From Panopea generosa (Eukaryota > Mollusca > Bivalvia > Adapedonta > Hiatellidae), in NCBI GenBank assembly GCA_029582155.1, contig CM055908.1:21747103-21811102 (forward strand): a stretch of DNA of 64,000 nucleotides, in the 5' to 3' direction. The notes under the pieces are model-generated. The model saw only the letters and a program-made list of their open reading frames with translations, made no database searches and had not been told where the DNA came from. Within the stretch, counting starts at the first letter, position 1. Each line of letters opens with the position of its first letter. Position numbers and translations under genes: made by a program. This document shows, one piece after another, positions 25,738-39,383 of the stretch.

Positions 25738-26215
25738 GGTTGGAACCCAATGTTGGAATTTTATGAAACTTGCTAGGATGCATCACTACCAAGTGGACAT
25801 GCGCATAATATCTTTGTGCTCTGGTTCGATGATTTTTCACAGAGTTATGGCCCTTTAATTGAGTCTGTGACCAAATTCTTGTCCACACTATTTCTCCACA
25901 ACCTCAGGTTGAAATTTTATGAAACTTGCTAGAATGCATCATTACCAAGTGGACATGTGCATAATATCTTTGTGTTCCGGTTCGATGATTTTTCACTGAG
26001 TTATGGCCCTTTCATTGCGTCTGTGACCAAATTATTGTCCGTGCTATTTCTCTACAACCTCAGGTTGGAATTTTATGAGACTTGCTAGGATGCATCATTA
26101 CCAAGTGGAAATGTGCATATTGTCTTCATGACGCTATTTCGCTACAACCTCTGGTTTTAATTTTGTAAAACTAGCTAGGATATGCACATATTGTCATTTT
26201 GTTCCGGTTCATTGA
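25738..26215 (+). repeat. Dispersed repeat family I, right part
   Basis: Resumes with gttggaattttatgaaactt gctaggatgcatcac and carries about three more ~155-bp sub-units before fading near 26215. Together with 24262-24684 it brackets family II. Confidence 0.7.
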
Positions 26216-27322
26216 TTTGCGAATGATTTCTGTCAAGTGCAGAGCCACATATTGTTCCTGCTATACAGTTTGGTATTTTCCAACCAAGTAGCCATCAGCA
26301 CTAAGGGAATATGGTACAGAATCAAACACACACTTGGGGAGCATCCATCGGTCCACCGATATTTTCTTGTTTCATGATTATTATGCCATTGTTTATATAT
26401 ATGTGTATTGTATAATGAAGCTTGCAATAAGATACATGTATTATTAAACTAAACACAGCGACAGTTCTGAGTGAGGCACGAGGATTAGCCAGGTCATGGT
26501 AAGTATAATGAGTCTTTATGAATGAAGAGAGAAACCGTTTAACAGATGTAGCCATTTGTATAAATATATTTATTTTCATTATCATCAACAATACCCTGGA
26601 GCTAATAATGACATTTTAAGAAACAGTTATTTTCTTGATAATTTTCGTTAAACAATGGTTTTCTGAGTGGAAACTTTGTTCTATTATTATTAATGTTGCC
26701 GTCCAGCGGTGCTGGTCAATATGCTGATGATGCTGATATGATGAACGAGAGAGGACAATAGAAACAGACTCTGATAACATTAATATAATTATACTTTGTC
26801 AATATTTGCAGTCATTTTTGCTGGCAGAAACACTCATGTTTTATTGATTTGTGAGATAGGTTTGAGTGAAATCAGTCGTCGCTGATGTTTGATTAATGGT
26901 ATAACTCGGAAATCATTTTGAAAATATACCTGAGTTATTGGACTGTGGTATGATGCACTGGCCAATTTATGGTCAGTACCATATAGTAAAATCAACTGTG
27001 GTGTACGTTGACCTGTTTTTATTTTATGTCAAAGATTATTCTTTTCTTTAATTTATTAGAATTGTAAATCTATTATGTAAATAATATTAAAAAGAAGGGG
27101 TAATTGTCCGCTTTTTCATTTAAATGAAGGGCAAAGGGTCAGTTGCCCAAGGGCAATTGTCTTAAGGGGCAGTTGTCCTACATTCCCGGTACTTAATTCT
27201 ATATTTTTCTGTTACTCTCTTTTTTCTTACCACGAGCAGTGACTGCACAAATTGATTTGTATGAGGAGTTCCATCCCTACCAAAGTCCTCAACACAGATC
27301 ATTTTTTATTTCATTCTATTTT
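26216..27322. other. Spacer with no recognised gene
   Basis: Overlapping minus-strand ORFs (26233-26427, 26322-26591) show no recognisable motifs. A short ggcaa/gtcct-rich stretch at 27120-27185 (gggcagttgtcc-like motif three times) is the only local repetition. Confidence 0.4.
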
Positions 27323-27436
27323 ATGGGTATTACTGTCTTGTCACCTCAATGTCTGCAGTGATGGGTATTACTGTCTTGTCACCTCAATGTCTGCAGTGAT
27401 GGGTGTTACTGTCTCATCACCTCAGCGTCTGCAGTT
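27323..27436. repeat. 38-bp tandem repeat, 3 copies
   Basis: Unit atgggtattactgtcttgtc acctcaatgtctgcagtg. It shares ctcaatgtctgcagt with the unit of the large 54-bp array that follows at once, so the two arrays probably share ancestry. Confidence 0.9.
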
Positions 27437-30300
27437 GTATGATATCACTCAATGTCTGCAGTTAAAGTACTGCCACACTAAGATATTGTGGTATGATATT
27501 ACTCAATGTCTGCAGTTAAAGTACTGACATACTAAGATATTGTGGTATGATATCACTCAATGTCTGCAGTTAAAGTACTGACACACTAAGATATTGTGGT
27601 ATGATATCACTCAATGTCTGCAGTTAAAGTACTGACATACTAAGATATTGTGGTATGATATCACTCAATGTCTGCAGTTAAAGTACTGACACACTAAGAT
27701 ATTGTGGTATGATATTACTCAATGTCTGCAGTTAAAGTACTGACATACTAAGATATTGTGGTATGATATCACTCAATGTCTGCAGTTAAAGTACTGACAC
27801 ACTAAGATATTGTGGTATGATATCACTCAATGTCTGCAGTTAAATTACTGACACACTAAGATATTGTGGTATGATATCACTCAATGTCTGCAGTTAAAGT
27901 ACTGACACACTAAGATATTGTGGTATGATATCACTCAATGTCTGCAGTTAAAGTACTGCCACACTAAGATATTGTGGTATGATATCACTCAATGTCTGCA
28001 GTAAAAGTACTGCCACACTAAGATATTGTGGTATGATATCACTCAATGTCTGCAGTTAAAGTACTGCCACACTAAGATATTGTGGTATGATATCACTCAA
28101 TGTCTGCAGTTAAAGTACTGCCACACTAAGATATTGTGGTATGATATCACTCAATGTCTGCAGTTAAAGTACTGCTGTAATTAGATATCATGGTATGATA
28201 TCACTCAATGTCTGCAGTTAAAGTACTGCCACACTAAGATATTGTGGTATGATATCACTCAATGTCTGCAGTTAAAGTACTGCTGAAATAAGATATCATG
28301 GTATGATATCACTCAATGTCTGCAGTTAAAGTACTGCTGAAATAAGATATTGTGGTATGATATCACTCAATGTCTGCAGTTAAATTACTGCCACACTAAT
28401 ATATTGTGGTATGATATCACTCAATGTCTGCAGTTAAAGTACTGCTGAAATAAAATATTGTGGTATGATATCAGTCAATGTCTGCATTTAAAGTACTGCC
28501 GCACTAATATATTGTGGTATGATATCACTCAATGTCTGCAGTTAAAGTACTGCCACACTAAGATATTGTGGTATGGTATTACTCAATGTCTGCAGTTAAA
28601 GTACTGCCACACTAAGATATTGTGGTATGATATCAGTCAATGTCTGCAGTTAAAGTACTGCCACACTAAGATATTGTGGTATGATATTACTCAATGTCTG
28701 CAGTTAAAGTACTGCCACACTAAGATATTGTGGTATGATATCACTCAATGTCTGCAGTTAAAGTACTGCTGCAATAAGATATTGTGGTATGATATCAGTC
28801 AATGTCTGCATTTAAAGTACTGCCACACTAATATATCATGGTATGATATCACTCAATGTCTGCAGTTAAAGTACTGCCGCACTAAGATATCATGGTATGA
28901 TATCACTCTGTCTGGAGTTAAAGTACTGCATCACTAAGATATTGTGGTAGGTTATCACTCAATGTCTGCAGTTAAAGTACTGCCACACTAAGATATTGTT
29001 GTATGATATCACTCTGTCTGCAGTTAAAGTACTGCCACACTAAGATATCGTGGTAGGATATCACTCAATGTCTGCAGTTAAAGTACTGCCACACTAAGAT
29101 ATTGTGGTATGATATCACTCAATGTCTGCAGTTAAAGTACTGCCACACTAAGATATTGTGGTATGATATCAGTCAATGTCTGCATTTAAAGTACTGCCAC
29201 ACTAAGATATCATGGTATGATATCACTCAATGTCTGCAGTTAAAGTACTGCTGCAATAAGATATTGTGGTATGATATCACTCAATGTCTGCAGTTAAAGT
29301 ACTGCTGCAATAAGATATTGTGGTATGATATCACTCAATGTCTGCAGTTAAAGTACTGCTGCAATAAGATATTGTGGTATGATATCAGTCAATGTCTGCA
29401 TTTAAAGTACTGCCACACTAATATATCATGGTATGATATCACTCAATGTCTGCAGTTAAAGTACTGCCGCACTAAGATATCATGGTATGATATCACTCTG
29501 TCTGGAGTTAAAGTACTGCATCACTAAGATATTGTGGTATGTTATCACTCAATGTCTGCAGTTAAAGTACTGCCACACTAAGATATTGTTGTATGATATC
29601 ACTCTGTCTGCAGTAAAAGTACTGCCACACTAAGATATCGTGGTAGGATATCACTCAATGTCTGCAGTTAAAGTACTGCCACACTAAGATATTGTGGTAT
29701 GATATCACTCAATGTCTGCAGTTAAAGTACTGCCACACTAAGATATTGTGGTATGATATCAGTCAATGTCTGCATTTAAAGTACTGCCACACTAAGATAT
29801 CATGGTATGATATCACTCAATGTCTGCAGTTAAAGTACTGCCGCACTAAGATATTGTGGTAGGATATCACTCAATGTCTGCAGTTAAAGTACTGCCACAC
29901 TAAGATATCGTTGTATGATATCACTCTGTCTGGAGTTAAAGTACTGCCACACTAAGATATCGTGGTATGATATCACTCAATGTCTGCAGTTAAAGTACTG
30001 CCACACTAAGATATCATGGTATGATATCACTCAATGTCTGCAGTTAAAGTACTGCCACACTAAGATATCGTGGTATGATATCACTCAATGTCTGCAGTTA
30101 AAGTACTGCTGTAATAAGATATCATGGTATGATATCACTCAATGTCTGCAGTTAAAGTACTGCCACACTAAGATATTGTGGTATGATATTACTCAATGTC
30201 TGCAGTTAAAGTACTGCTGTAATAAGATATCATGGTATGATATCACTCAATGTCTGCAGTTAAAGTACTGCCGTACTAAGATATCTTATTATGATATCAG
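27437..30300. repeat. 54-bp tandem array, about 53 copies, with higher-order repeat
   Basis: Unit gtatgatatcactcaatgtc tgcagttaaagtactgccac actaagatattgtg. Subtypes differ at ccacacta/ctgcaata/ctgaaata and attgtg/atcatg. A block of about 590 bp, marked by actctgtctggagttaaagt and gcatcactaagat, occurs near 28900 and again near 29490. Being 18 codons long the unit yields ORFs (WYDITQCLQLKYCHTKIL repeats) that break wherever a subtype has a stop or indel; not a gene. Confidence 0.97.
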
Positions 30301-31095
30301 GCCAGTCCCTGGAACTGTGAATGTTTTGTGCTGGATGAGGTAGCTGCTATATCGTATGTACTATTTCACCATTCAAAGTCTTTGTAATGATGGTCTTACC
30401 ATGATATATACACAGAGCATTTTTACAACATTTGGTGAAGGCACTGTATGTGTTTCTGTCAGAGCTGCAGTGACAGTCTGGTGTTTAAGTGCTTGCCTAA
30501 CATACCAGACACTCAAGCTGTTAAAAACACTGAAAAACATTTGTCAAAAGTTACACTGCCTTTAAAGTACACTACTTCATCTTATGTTTTACTTTATAAC
30601 TCTGTCATTCAATGTTTAAAGTTAAATATCTAAATCTTCCTGTCTGTAAATTGTTGTTATTTATTTATAAACTAACCTGTGCCAAAATTGCTTTAGATTT
30701 TAAGAATCATCAAGGGAATGCAACTAAAAAGAGCTTCTTCACAAACACAAGGATACTGATTCAAACATTCTGATAAATAAGTCCAAAATCAACACAGCAC
30801 ATCATGCATTCTGCTTCAATTGTTTTATATTGAATAGTGGAATGTTTTATTACTCATCTTCCTCCACCAGTAAAATTGGATGCCATATCTAGCAGGCATG
30901 TTTAATGCTCTCTCCTTCAATACCATCTTGGTAATAATCTTCTGTCTAGGTGTTACATTGATTAAACATTAGGCACATAAATGGATGTATTAGCCAAAAT
31001 ACCCGTATCATTTGATGTTGGAATTGGATGGAACCATACTGTAAAAATGCCAGACTGTCACAACCAACAAGTATCTTTCAAAATGTAATATATTT
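30301..31095. other. Spacer with no recognised gene
   Basis: Two overlapping ORFs (30356-30565, 30448-30633) in different frames; neither translation shows a known motif. Confidence 0.4.
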
Positions 31096-31465
31096 ATGGT
31101 TAAATTTTCTATAAAATGTAATACATGTATGGATATGATTTCTATAAAATATGACTGTATGGTTAAGGTTTCTATAAAATGTAATACATGTATGGTTAAG
31201 GTTTCTATAAAATGTAATACATGTATGGTTAAGGTTTCTATAAAATGTAATACATGTATGGTTAAGGTTTCTATAAAATGTAATACATGTATGGATATGA
31301 TTTCTATAAAATATGACTGTATGGTTAAGGTTTCTATAAAATGTAATACATGTATGGTTAAGGTTTCTATAAAATATGACTGTATGGTTAAGGTTTCTTT
31401 AAAATGTAATACATGACAGTATGGTTAAGATTTTTATAAAATGTAATAAATGTATGGTTAAAGTT
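31096..31465. repeat. 33-bp tandem array, about 11 copies
   Basis: Unit atggttaaggtttctataaa atgtaatacatgt, with shorter atatgactgt variants. Eleven codons per unit (MVKVSIKCNTC) give a spurious ORF. Confidence 0.94.
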
Positions 31466-31596
31466 TTATATCAGTTGAAATACATATATAAGGCCATTAC
31501 AAATTAATTGCTAGATTATCATCAAAAAATTTTTCTTAAAAATGGGGAGGGCATGAAATTTTATTTTTTATTTTTATTTCTAAAATTTTTGATGAT

Positions 31597-31620
31597 TTTA
31601 TATATATATATATATATATT
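31597..31620. repeat. (TA)n microsatellite
   Basis: tatatatatatatatatata run between two minisatellites. Confidence 0.9.
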
Positions 31621-31630
31621 TAAATTTTTT

Positions 31631-32570
31631 AACACTCAATCGTAATGTTCCCCTTGTACAAAGAACTAAAAAACTCAATCTTAACGTTCCCCTTGTATGA
31701 AGAACTATAACACGCAGTCTTAATGTTCCCCTTGTATAAAGAATTATAAAACTCAATCTTATGTTCCCCTTATACGAAGAACTATAACACTCAATCTTAA
31801 TGTTCCCCATGTATGAAGAACTATAACACTCAGTTGTAATGTTCCCCTTGTATGAAGAATTATAACACCTAGTCGTAAAGTTCCCCTTGTATGAAGAACT
31901 ATAACACTCAATCTTAATGTTCCCCTTGTATGAAGAACTATAACACGCAGTCTTAATGTTCCCCTTGTATGAAGAACTATAACAATTAATCTTATGTTCC
32001 CCTTATACAAAGAACTATAACACTCAATCTTAATGTTCCCCATGTATGAAGAACTATAACACTCAGTTGTAATGTTCCCCTTGTATGAAGAACTGTAACA
32101 CGCAGTCTTAATGTTCCCCTTGTATGAAGAACTATAACAATTAATCTTATGTTCCCCTTATACGTAGAACTATAACACTCAATCTTAATGTTCCCCTTGT
32201 ATGAAGAATTATAACACTCAATCTTAATGTCCCCCTTGTATGAAGAACTATAACACTCAATCTTAATGTTCCCCTTGTACGAAGAACTATAACACTCAAT
32301 CTTAATGTTCCCCTTGTATAAAGAATTATAAAACTCAATCTTAATGTTCCCCTTGTATGAAGAACTATAACACTCAATCTTAATGTTCTCCATGTATGAA
32401 GAACTATAACAGTCAATCTTAATGTTCCCCTTGTACGAATAACTATAACACTCAATCTTAATGTTCCCCTTGTATAAAGAATTATTAAACTCAATCTTAA
32501 TGTTCCCCATGTATGAAGAACTATTACACCCAATCTTAATGGTCCCCTTGTATGAAGGATTAATACATGA
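31631..32570. repeat. 39-bp tandem array, about 24 copies
   Basis: Unit ctcaatcttaatgttcccct tgtatgaagaactataaca. Subtypes: cagttgtaatg, cgcagtcttaatg, and a one-base-short attaatcttatg form that shifts the frame. A block from about 31790 to 31990 recurs at about 32030 to 32160 with the same order of subtypes. Confidence 0.96.
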
Positions 32571-32952
32571 AGGATCATAACATTTAAGCTTAAAACCTCT
32601 AACACTTTAACAAACTTTGAACATTATTTTCCTGTATGACTAGCTGTCACTTTAAATTATGCACGAAGATCTATCCTTTGAACTAATGCTAGTTAATTTC
32701 TTCCTTGAACAGCTCTGAAGAAATATTAGATGTGAAAGCTTGATGAACTTTATTTTGAAATTGTTGTCATAGAAACCTGCAATAACACGGTACCGTAGTA
32801 TAAAACCTACTTTATTAAAGGGTGAAAATCAATACATTTATAGAAGAAATAGCCAGATTTCATAGATAATTATCATCGTTATCTGGAGAGTAAGTCAATT
32901 AATAGATCAATTTGTACACCCAGACTCCAGAGATTCCGGATGTCATGTGTGA
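32571..32952. other. Spacer with no recognised feature
   Basis: AT-rich unique sequence; nothing supportable. Confidence 0.4.
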
Positions 32953-33815
32953 GATTTCACATCACAGTATCACAGTGGTACATGGAATCACTGATCAGAG
33001 TTGAGATGCATGGAATATTTTACATCACAGTATCACAGTGGTACATTGAATCACTGATCAGAGCACAGATACATGGACTATTTCACATCACAGTAGAACA
33101 TGGAATCACTGATCAAAGCACAGATACATGGAATATTTCACATCACAGTAGAACATGGAATCACTGATCAGAGCACAGATACACAGAATATTTCACATCA
33201 CAGTAGAACATGGAATCACTGATCAGAGCACAGATACATGGAATATTTCTCATCACAGTAGAACATGGAATCACTGATCAGAGCACAGATACACAGAATA
33301 TTTCACATCGCAGTAGAACATGGAATCACTGATCAGAGTACAGATACATGGACTATTTCACATCACAGTAGAACATGGAATCACTGATCAGAGCACAGAT
33401 ACATGGAATATTTCACATCACAGTAGAACATGGAATCACTGATCAGAGCACAGATACACAGAATATTTCACATCGCAGTATCACGGTGGTACGTTGAATC
33501 ACTGACCAGAGCACAGATGCATGGGATATTTCACATCACTGTATCACAGAGATACATGGAATCACTAATCAGAGCAGGGAACATTTCACATCACAGTGGC
33601 CCATGGAATCACTGATCAGAGCACAGATACATGGACTGTTTCACATCACAGTGGTATATGGAATCACTGATCAAAGCACTTATACATGAAATATTTCACA
33701 TCCCAGTGGTACATTGAATCACTGATCAGAGCACAGATATGTGGAATATTTCACATCACAGTATCACAGTGGTATATGGAATCACTGATCAGAGCACAGA
33801 TACACGGACTTTTTC
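32953..33815. repeat. 55-bp tandem array, about 15 copies
   Basis: Unit tcacagtagaacatggaatc actgatcagagcacagatac atggaatatttcaca; longer units contain cagtatcacagtggtac. Every unit has the palindrome ctgatcag or a variant. Confidence 0.95.
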
Positions 33816-34649
33816 ATAAAATCATAACAAAATAAAGTATAGTTGGGACTTTTTGTCACAGAGGAATACTTATCTGTGCAATATGATACCTTTCAAAAGT
33901 TTACCAGAGTTATTAATATGCCCTTTTCTGAAATATAGATAGAATAGAAAGTCTTATTTTAATTTCAGTTTTACCTCATTCTGGTAGATATAATTTTCAG
34001 AAATATTGTTGGAGAGCATTGATGTCGATATTCCCTTGCGCCGCTTTATAGTGCAGTTGTTTCAGAGAATTGAATTTTTGGTGTCTTTTTTGTTTTCAAT
34101 TTAATTATACCTAGTTGAAGGAAATGTCAGCATTCCATTAAATACCCCTTGGCGTATGTATTACTGAAAATGAACATTGAGAACTGTGTAACTGGGATAA
34201 AAAGTTATTAAAGTTCAATGCTAATTATTTTGACTTGGTAAGGCAAATGTTGTGAAGTTCCACATGACTGTAAACCATGAATGTTTAATAACGCCAAAAT
34301 GTCACCTGCCAATAGTGATTGCCTGTAATGGGCCCCTGTAGGCAGGTACTGCTGCAGCTTGTATACATAATTCAGTCTACTGTCAGTCTTCTCTAGTGGA
34401 AGGATGAAACAAGTTTTTTATTGTCCATCAACAGTCAGTCAACATTAGTGAGGGTGATGAGGAAGAAGAAATAATTAGGCACACTATGATTCATTTATAA
34501 TACAGTTTTCTGTCACTTTCAATTTTAAAATTACCACTTTAAGTCCATTTTTTAAAAGCTCCTTCAACTATTGATGTTTTATAAAGCCTTTGTTCATTTA
34601 GAAGTCACCTTAGCAAGAATTCAAGATCAGATGTTCTGAAGGCTCTATG
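33816..34649. other. Spacer with no recognised gene
   Basis: Unique-looking sequence between two arrays. No ORF over 60 codons, no RNA gene recognised. Confidence 0.4.
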
Positions 34650-37600
34650 CTGTTGCTCTATCATGTGATGCAAGTTCCCACTATTGTTTTATCATTTGAT
34701 GTAAGTTCCTACTGTTGCTCTATCATGTGATGCAAGTTCCCACTTTTGCTCTATCATGTAATGCAAGTTCCCACTATTGTCCTATCATTTGATGTAAGTT
34801 CTCACTGTTGCTCTATCATGTGATGCAAGTGTCCACTGTTGCTCTACCCCATGTGATGCAAGTTCTCACTGTTGCTCTATCATTTGATGCAAGTTCCCAC
34901 TATTGCTCTATCATTTGATGCAAGTTCCCACTGTTGCTCTATCATTTGATGCAATTTTTAACAGTTGCTCTATCAATTGATGCAAGTTCCCACTTTTGCT
35001 CTATAATTTGATACAAGTTCTCACTGGTACTCTATAATGTGATGCAAGTTCCCATTTCTGCTCTATCATTTGATGTAAGTTCTCACTGTTACTCTATCAT
35101 TTGATACAAGTTCCCAGTATTGCTCTATCATGTGATGCAAGTTTTCACTGGTGCTATATCATTTGATGCAAGTTCCCACTGTTGCTCTATCATGAGATGC
35201 AAGCTCTCACTGGTGCTCTATCATTTGATGCAAGCTCTCACTGTTGCTCTATCATTTGATGCAAGTTCCCACTGTTGCTCTATCATTTGATGCAAGTTTC
35301 CACTGTTGCTCTACCATGTGATGCAAGTTCCCTCTGTTGCTCTATCATTTGATGCAAGTGTCCACTGTTGCTCTACCCCATGTGATGTAAGTTCCCACTG
35401 TTGCTCTATCATTTGATGCAAGTTTCCACTGTTGCTCTACCATGTGATGCAAGTTCCCTCTGTTGCTCTATCATTTGATGCAAGTGTCCACTGTTACTCT
35501 ACCCCATGTGATGTAAGTTCCAACTGTTGCTTTATCATTTGATGCAAGTTCCCACTATTGCTCTATCATTTGATGCAAGTTCCCACTGTTATTCTATCAT
35601 TTGATGCAATTTCTAACTGTTGCTCTATCATTTGATGCAAGTTCCCATTTTTGCTCTATCATTTGATGCAAGTTCTCACTGGTGCTCTATCATGTGATGC
35701 AAGTTCCCATTTTTGCTCTATCATTTGATGTAAGTTCTCACTGTTGCTCTATCATTTGATAGAAGTTCCAACTGTTGGTCTATCATGTGATGCAAGTTTT
35801 CACTGGTGCTCTATCATTTGATGCAAGTTGCCACTGTTGCTCTATCATGTGATGCAAGCTCTCACTGGTGCTCTATCATTTGATGCAAGCTCTCACTGTT
35901 GCTCTATCATTTGATGCAAGTTTCCACTGTTGCTCTACCATGTGATGCAAGTTCCCTCTGTTGCTCTATCATTTGATGCAAGTGTCCACTGTTGCTCTAC
36001 CCCATGTGATGTAAGTTCCAACTGTTGCTCTATCATTTGATGCAAGTTCCCACTATTGCTCTATCATTTGATGCAAGTTCCCACTGTTATTCTATCATTT
36101 GATGCAATTTCTAACTGTTGCTCTATCATTTGATGCAAGTTCACACTTTTGCTCTATCATTTGATGCAAGTTCTCACTGGTGCTCTATCATGTGATGCAA
36201 GTTCCCATTTTTGCTCTATCATTTGATGTAAGTTCTCACTGTTGCTCTATCATTTGATAGAAGTTCCAACTGTTGCTCTATCATGTGATGCAAGTTTTCA
36301 CTGGTGCTCTATCATTTGATGCAAGTTGCCACTGGTGCTCTATCATGTGATGCAAGCTCTTACTGGTGCTCTATCATTTGATGCAAGTTCTCACTGTTGC
36401 TCTATCATTTGATGCAAGTTTCAACTGTTGTTCTATCATTGGATGCAAGTTTCCACTGTTGCTCTACCATGTGATGCAAGTTCCCACTGTTGCTCTATCA
36501 TGTGATGCAAGTTCCTACTGTTGCTCTTCATTTGATGGAAGTTCCCACTGTTGCTCTATCATTTAATGCAAGTTACCACTGTTGCTCTATCATTTGATGC
36601 AAGTTTCCACTGTTGCTCTACCATGTGATGCAAGTTCCCACTGTTGCTCTACCATGTGATGCAAGTTCTCACTGTTGCTCTACCATGTGATTCAAGTTCC
36701 CACTGTTGCTTTATCATTTGATGCAAGTTCTCACTGTTGCTCTATCATGTGATGCAAGTTCCCATTGTTGCTTTATCATGTGATGCAAGTTCTCACTGGT
36801 GCTCTATCATTTGATGCAAGTTCCCACTGTTGCTCTATCATTTGATGCAAGTTCTCACTGATACTCTATCATGTGATGCAAGTTCCAACTGTTGCTCTAT
36901 CATTTGATGCAAGTTCTCACTGTTGCTCTATCACTGGATGCAAATTTCAACTGTTGCTCTACCATGTGATGCAAGTTCCCACTGTTTCTCTACCATGTGA
37001 TGCAAGTTCTCACTGTTTCTCTACCATGTGATTCAAGTTCCCACTGTTGCTTTATCATTTGATGCAAGTTCTCACTGATGCTCTATCATGTGATGCAAGT
37101 TCCCATTGTTGCTTTATCATGTGATGCAAGTTCTCACTGGTGCTCTATCATTTGATGCAAGTTCCCACTGTTGCTCTGTCATGTGATGTAAGTTCTTACT
37201 GTTGCTCCATCATTTGATGCAAGTTACCACTGTTGCTCTATCATGTGATGTAAGTTCTCACTGTTGCTCCATCATTTGATGCAAGTTCCCACTGTTGCTC
37301 TATCATGTGATGCAAGTTCCCCCTGTTGCTCAACCATGTGATGCAAGTTCCCACTGTTGTTCTATCATTTGATGCAAGTTCTCACTGTTGCTCTATCATT
37401 TGATGCAAGTTTCCACTGTTGCTCTCCCATGTGATGCAAGTTCTCACTGTTGCTCTATCATGTGATGCAAGTTCTCACTGTTGCTCTACCATGTGATACA
37501 AGTTCCCACTGTTGCTCTGTCATTTGATGCAAATTCTCACTGGTGCTCTATCATGTGATGCAAGTTTCCACTGTTGCTCTATCATTTGATGCAAGTTCTC

Positions 37601-38953
37601 ACTGGTGCTCTATCATTTGATGCAAGTTCCAACTGTTGCCCTATATTGTGATGCAAGTTTCCCCTGTTGCTCTACCATGTGATGCAAGTTTCCACTGTTG
37701 CTCTACCATGTGATGCAAGTTCCACTGTTGCTCTACCATGTGATGTAAGTTCTCACTGATGCTCTATCATGTGATGCAAGTTCCCACTGTTGCTGCAAGT
37801 TCCTACTGTTGCTCTATCATTTGAAGCAAGTTCTCACTGATGCTCTATCATGTGATGCAAGTTCCCACTGTTGCTCTATCATTTGATGCAAGTTCTCACT
37901 GATACTCTATCATGTGATGCAAGTTCCCACTGTTGCTCTATCATTTGATGCAAGTTCTCACTGTTGCTCTCACATTGGATGCAAGTTCCCATTATTGCTT
38001 TATCATGTGATGCAAGTTCTCACTGGTGCTCTATCATTTGATGCAAGTTCCCACTGTTGCTCTGTCATGTGATGTAAGTTCTCACTGTTGCTCCATCATT
38101 TGATGCAAGTTCCCATTGTTGCTCTACCATGTGATGCAAGTTCCCCCTGTTGCTCTACCGTGTGATGCAAGTTCCCACTGTTGCTCTATCATTTGATGCA
38201 AGTTCCCACTGTTGTTCTATCATTTGATGCAAGTTTCCACTGTTGCTCTACCATGTGATGCAAGTTCTCACTGTTGCTCTATCATGTGATGCAAGTTCTC
38301 AATGTTGCTCTACCATGTGATGCAAGTTCCAACTGTTGCTCTGTCATTTGATGCAAGTTTTCACTGGTGTTCTATCATGTGATGCAAGTTCCCACTGCTG
38401 CTCTATCATGTGATGCAAGTTCCCATTGTCACTCTATCATGTGATGTAAGTTCCTGCTTTTGTTCTTTCATTTGATGCAAGTTCCCACTTTTGCTCTATC
38501 ATTTGATTCAAGTTCCCACTGTTGTTCTATCATTTGATGCAATTTCTAACTGTTGCTCTATCATTTGATGCAAGTTCCCAATTTTGCTCTATAAGTTGAT
38601 GCAAGTTCTCACTGGTGCTCTATCATGTGATGCAAGTTCCCATTTTTGCTCTACAATGTGATGCAAGTTCCCACTGTTTCTCTACCATTTGATGCAAGTT
38701 CCCACTGTTGCTCTATCATTTGATGCAAGTTCCCACTTTTGCTCTATAATTTGATGCAAGTTCTCACTGGTGCTCTATCATGTGATGCAAGTTCCCATTT
38801 TTGCTCTACCATGTGATGCAAGTTCCCACTGTTTCTCTACCATTTGATGCAAGTTCCCACTGTTGCTCTATCATTTGATGCAAGTTCCCACTGTTGCTCT
38901 ATCATTTGATGCAAGTTCCCACTGTTGTACAATCATGTGATGCAAGTTCCCAC
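34650..38953. repeat. 31-bp tandem array, about 139 copies, largest in window
   Basis: Unit gttgctctatcatttgatgc aagttcccact. Three main central subtypes (tatcatttgatg, tatcatgtgatg, taccatgtgatg) and several ends (cccact, ctcact, tccact, aact) occur in recurring runs; blocks such as ctctaccccatgtgatgtaa (about 35370, 35500, 35995) show that multi-unit segments were copied. Occasional shortened units (37793, 37960) break phase. A related 30-bp motif (gttcccacacagtgattt) trails to about 39010. Confidence 0.97.
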
Positions 38954-39010
38954 ACAGTGATTTCACTTAAAATGTGTTCCCACACAGTGATTTATCATAA
39001 TATGTGTTCC

Positions 39011-39371
39011 CACAATGATTTCACTTCAAATGTGATCTACATCATGATTGTCTGATTACTTATGTCATTATGCAGACTTTAATATTGAGCTGTGCTGAAA
39101 TTATTTATATACGAATGACTCTTTTATCCTTAAAAAATATTCTTTATCACAGATTTGAGGAGAAAGGAAGGTCCATGTCAGTGGTTTATGTGTCTGGCGT
39201 GAACGAAAAATAGGTGGAAATGAGGCAGTTATTCAATAAGTATCTACTTGGTGCCAGGAATGTTGCAGAATAATATCTGGATAATTTAATAACAAAGGGG
39301 TGCAGTCTGCTGCCATTTTAGCCATGTGAACATGGCGTATTTCTGTTGTCTGTCAAAATTGAAAATATAAT
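39011..39371. other. Spacer with no recognised feature
   Basis: Unique sequence between the 31-bp array and a SINE; nothing supportable. Confidence 0.4.
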
Positions 39372-39383
39372 GAAGAAATATAT

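Noticed and set aside
28458-30343. Plus-strand ORFs of 141-159 codons with an 18-residue repeat
   Set aside because: They follow the 54-bp period and stop wherever a subtype introduces an indel or stop; the same unit elsewhere in the array is closed.
34650-38953. CRISPR-like array
   Set aside because: Units are contiguous with no unique spacers; this is eukaryotic minisatellite DNA.
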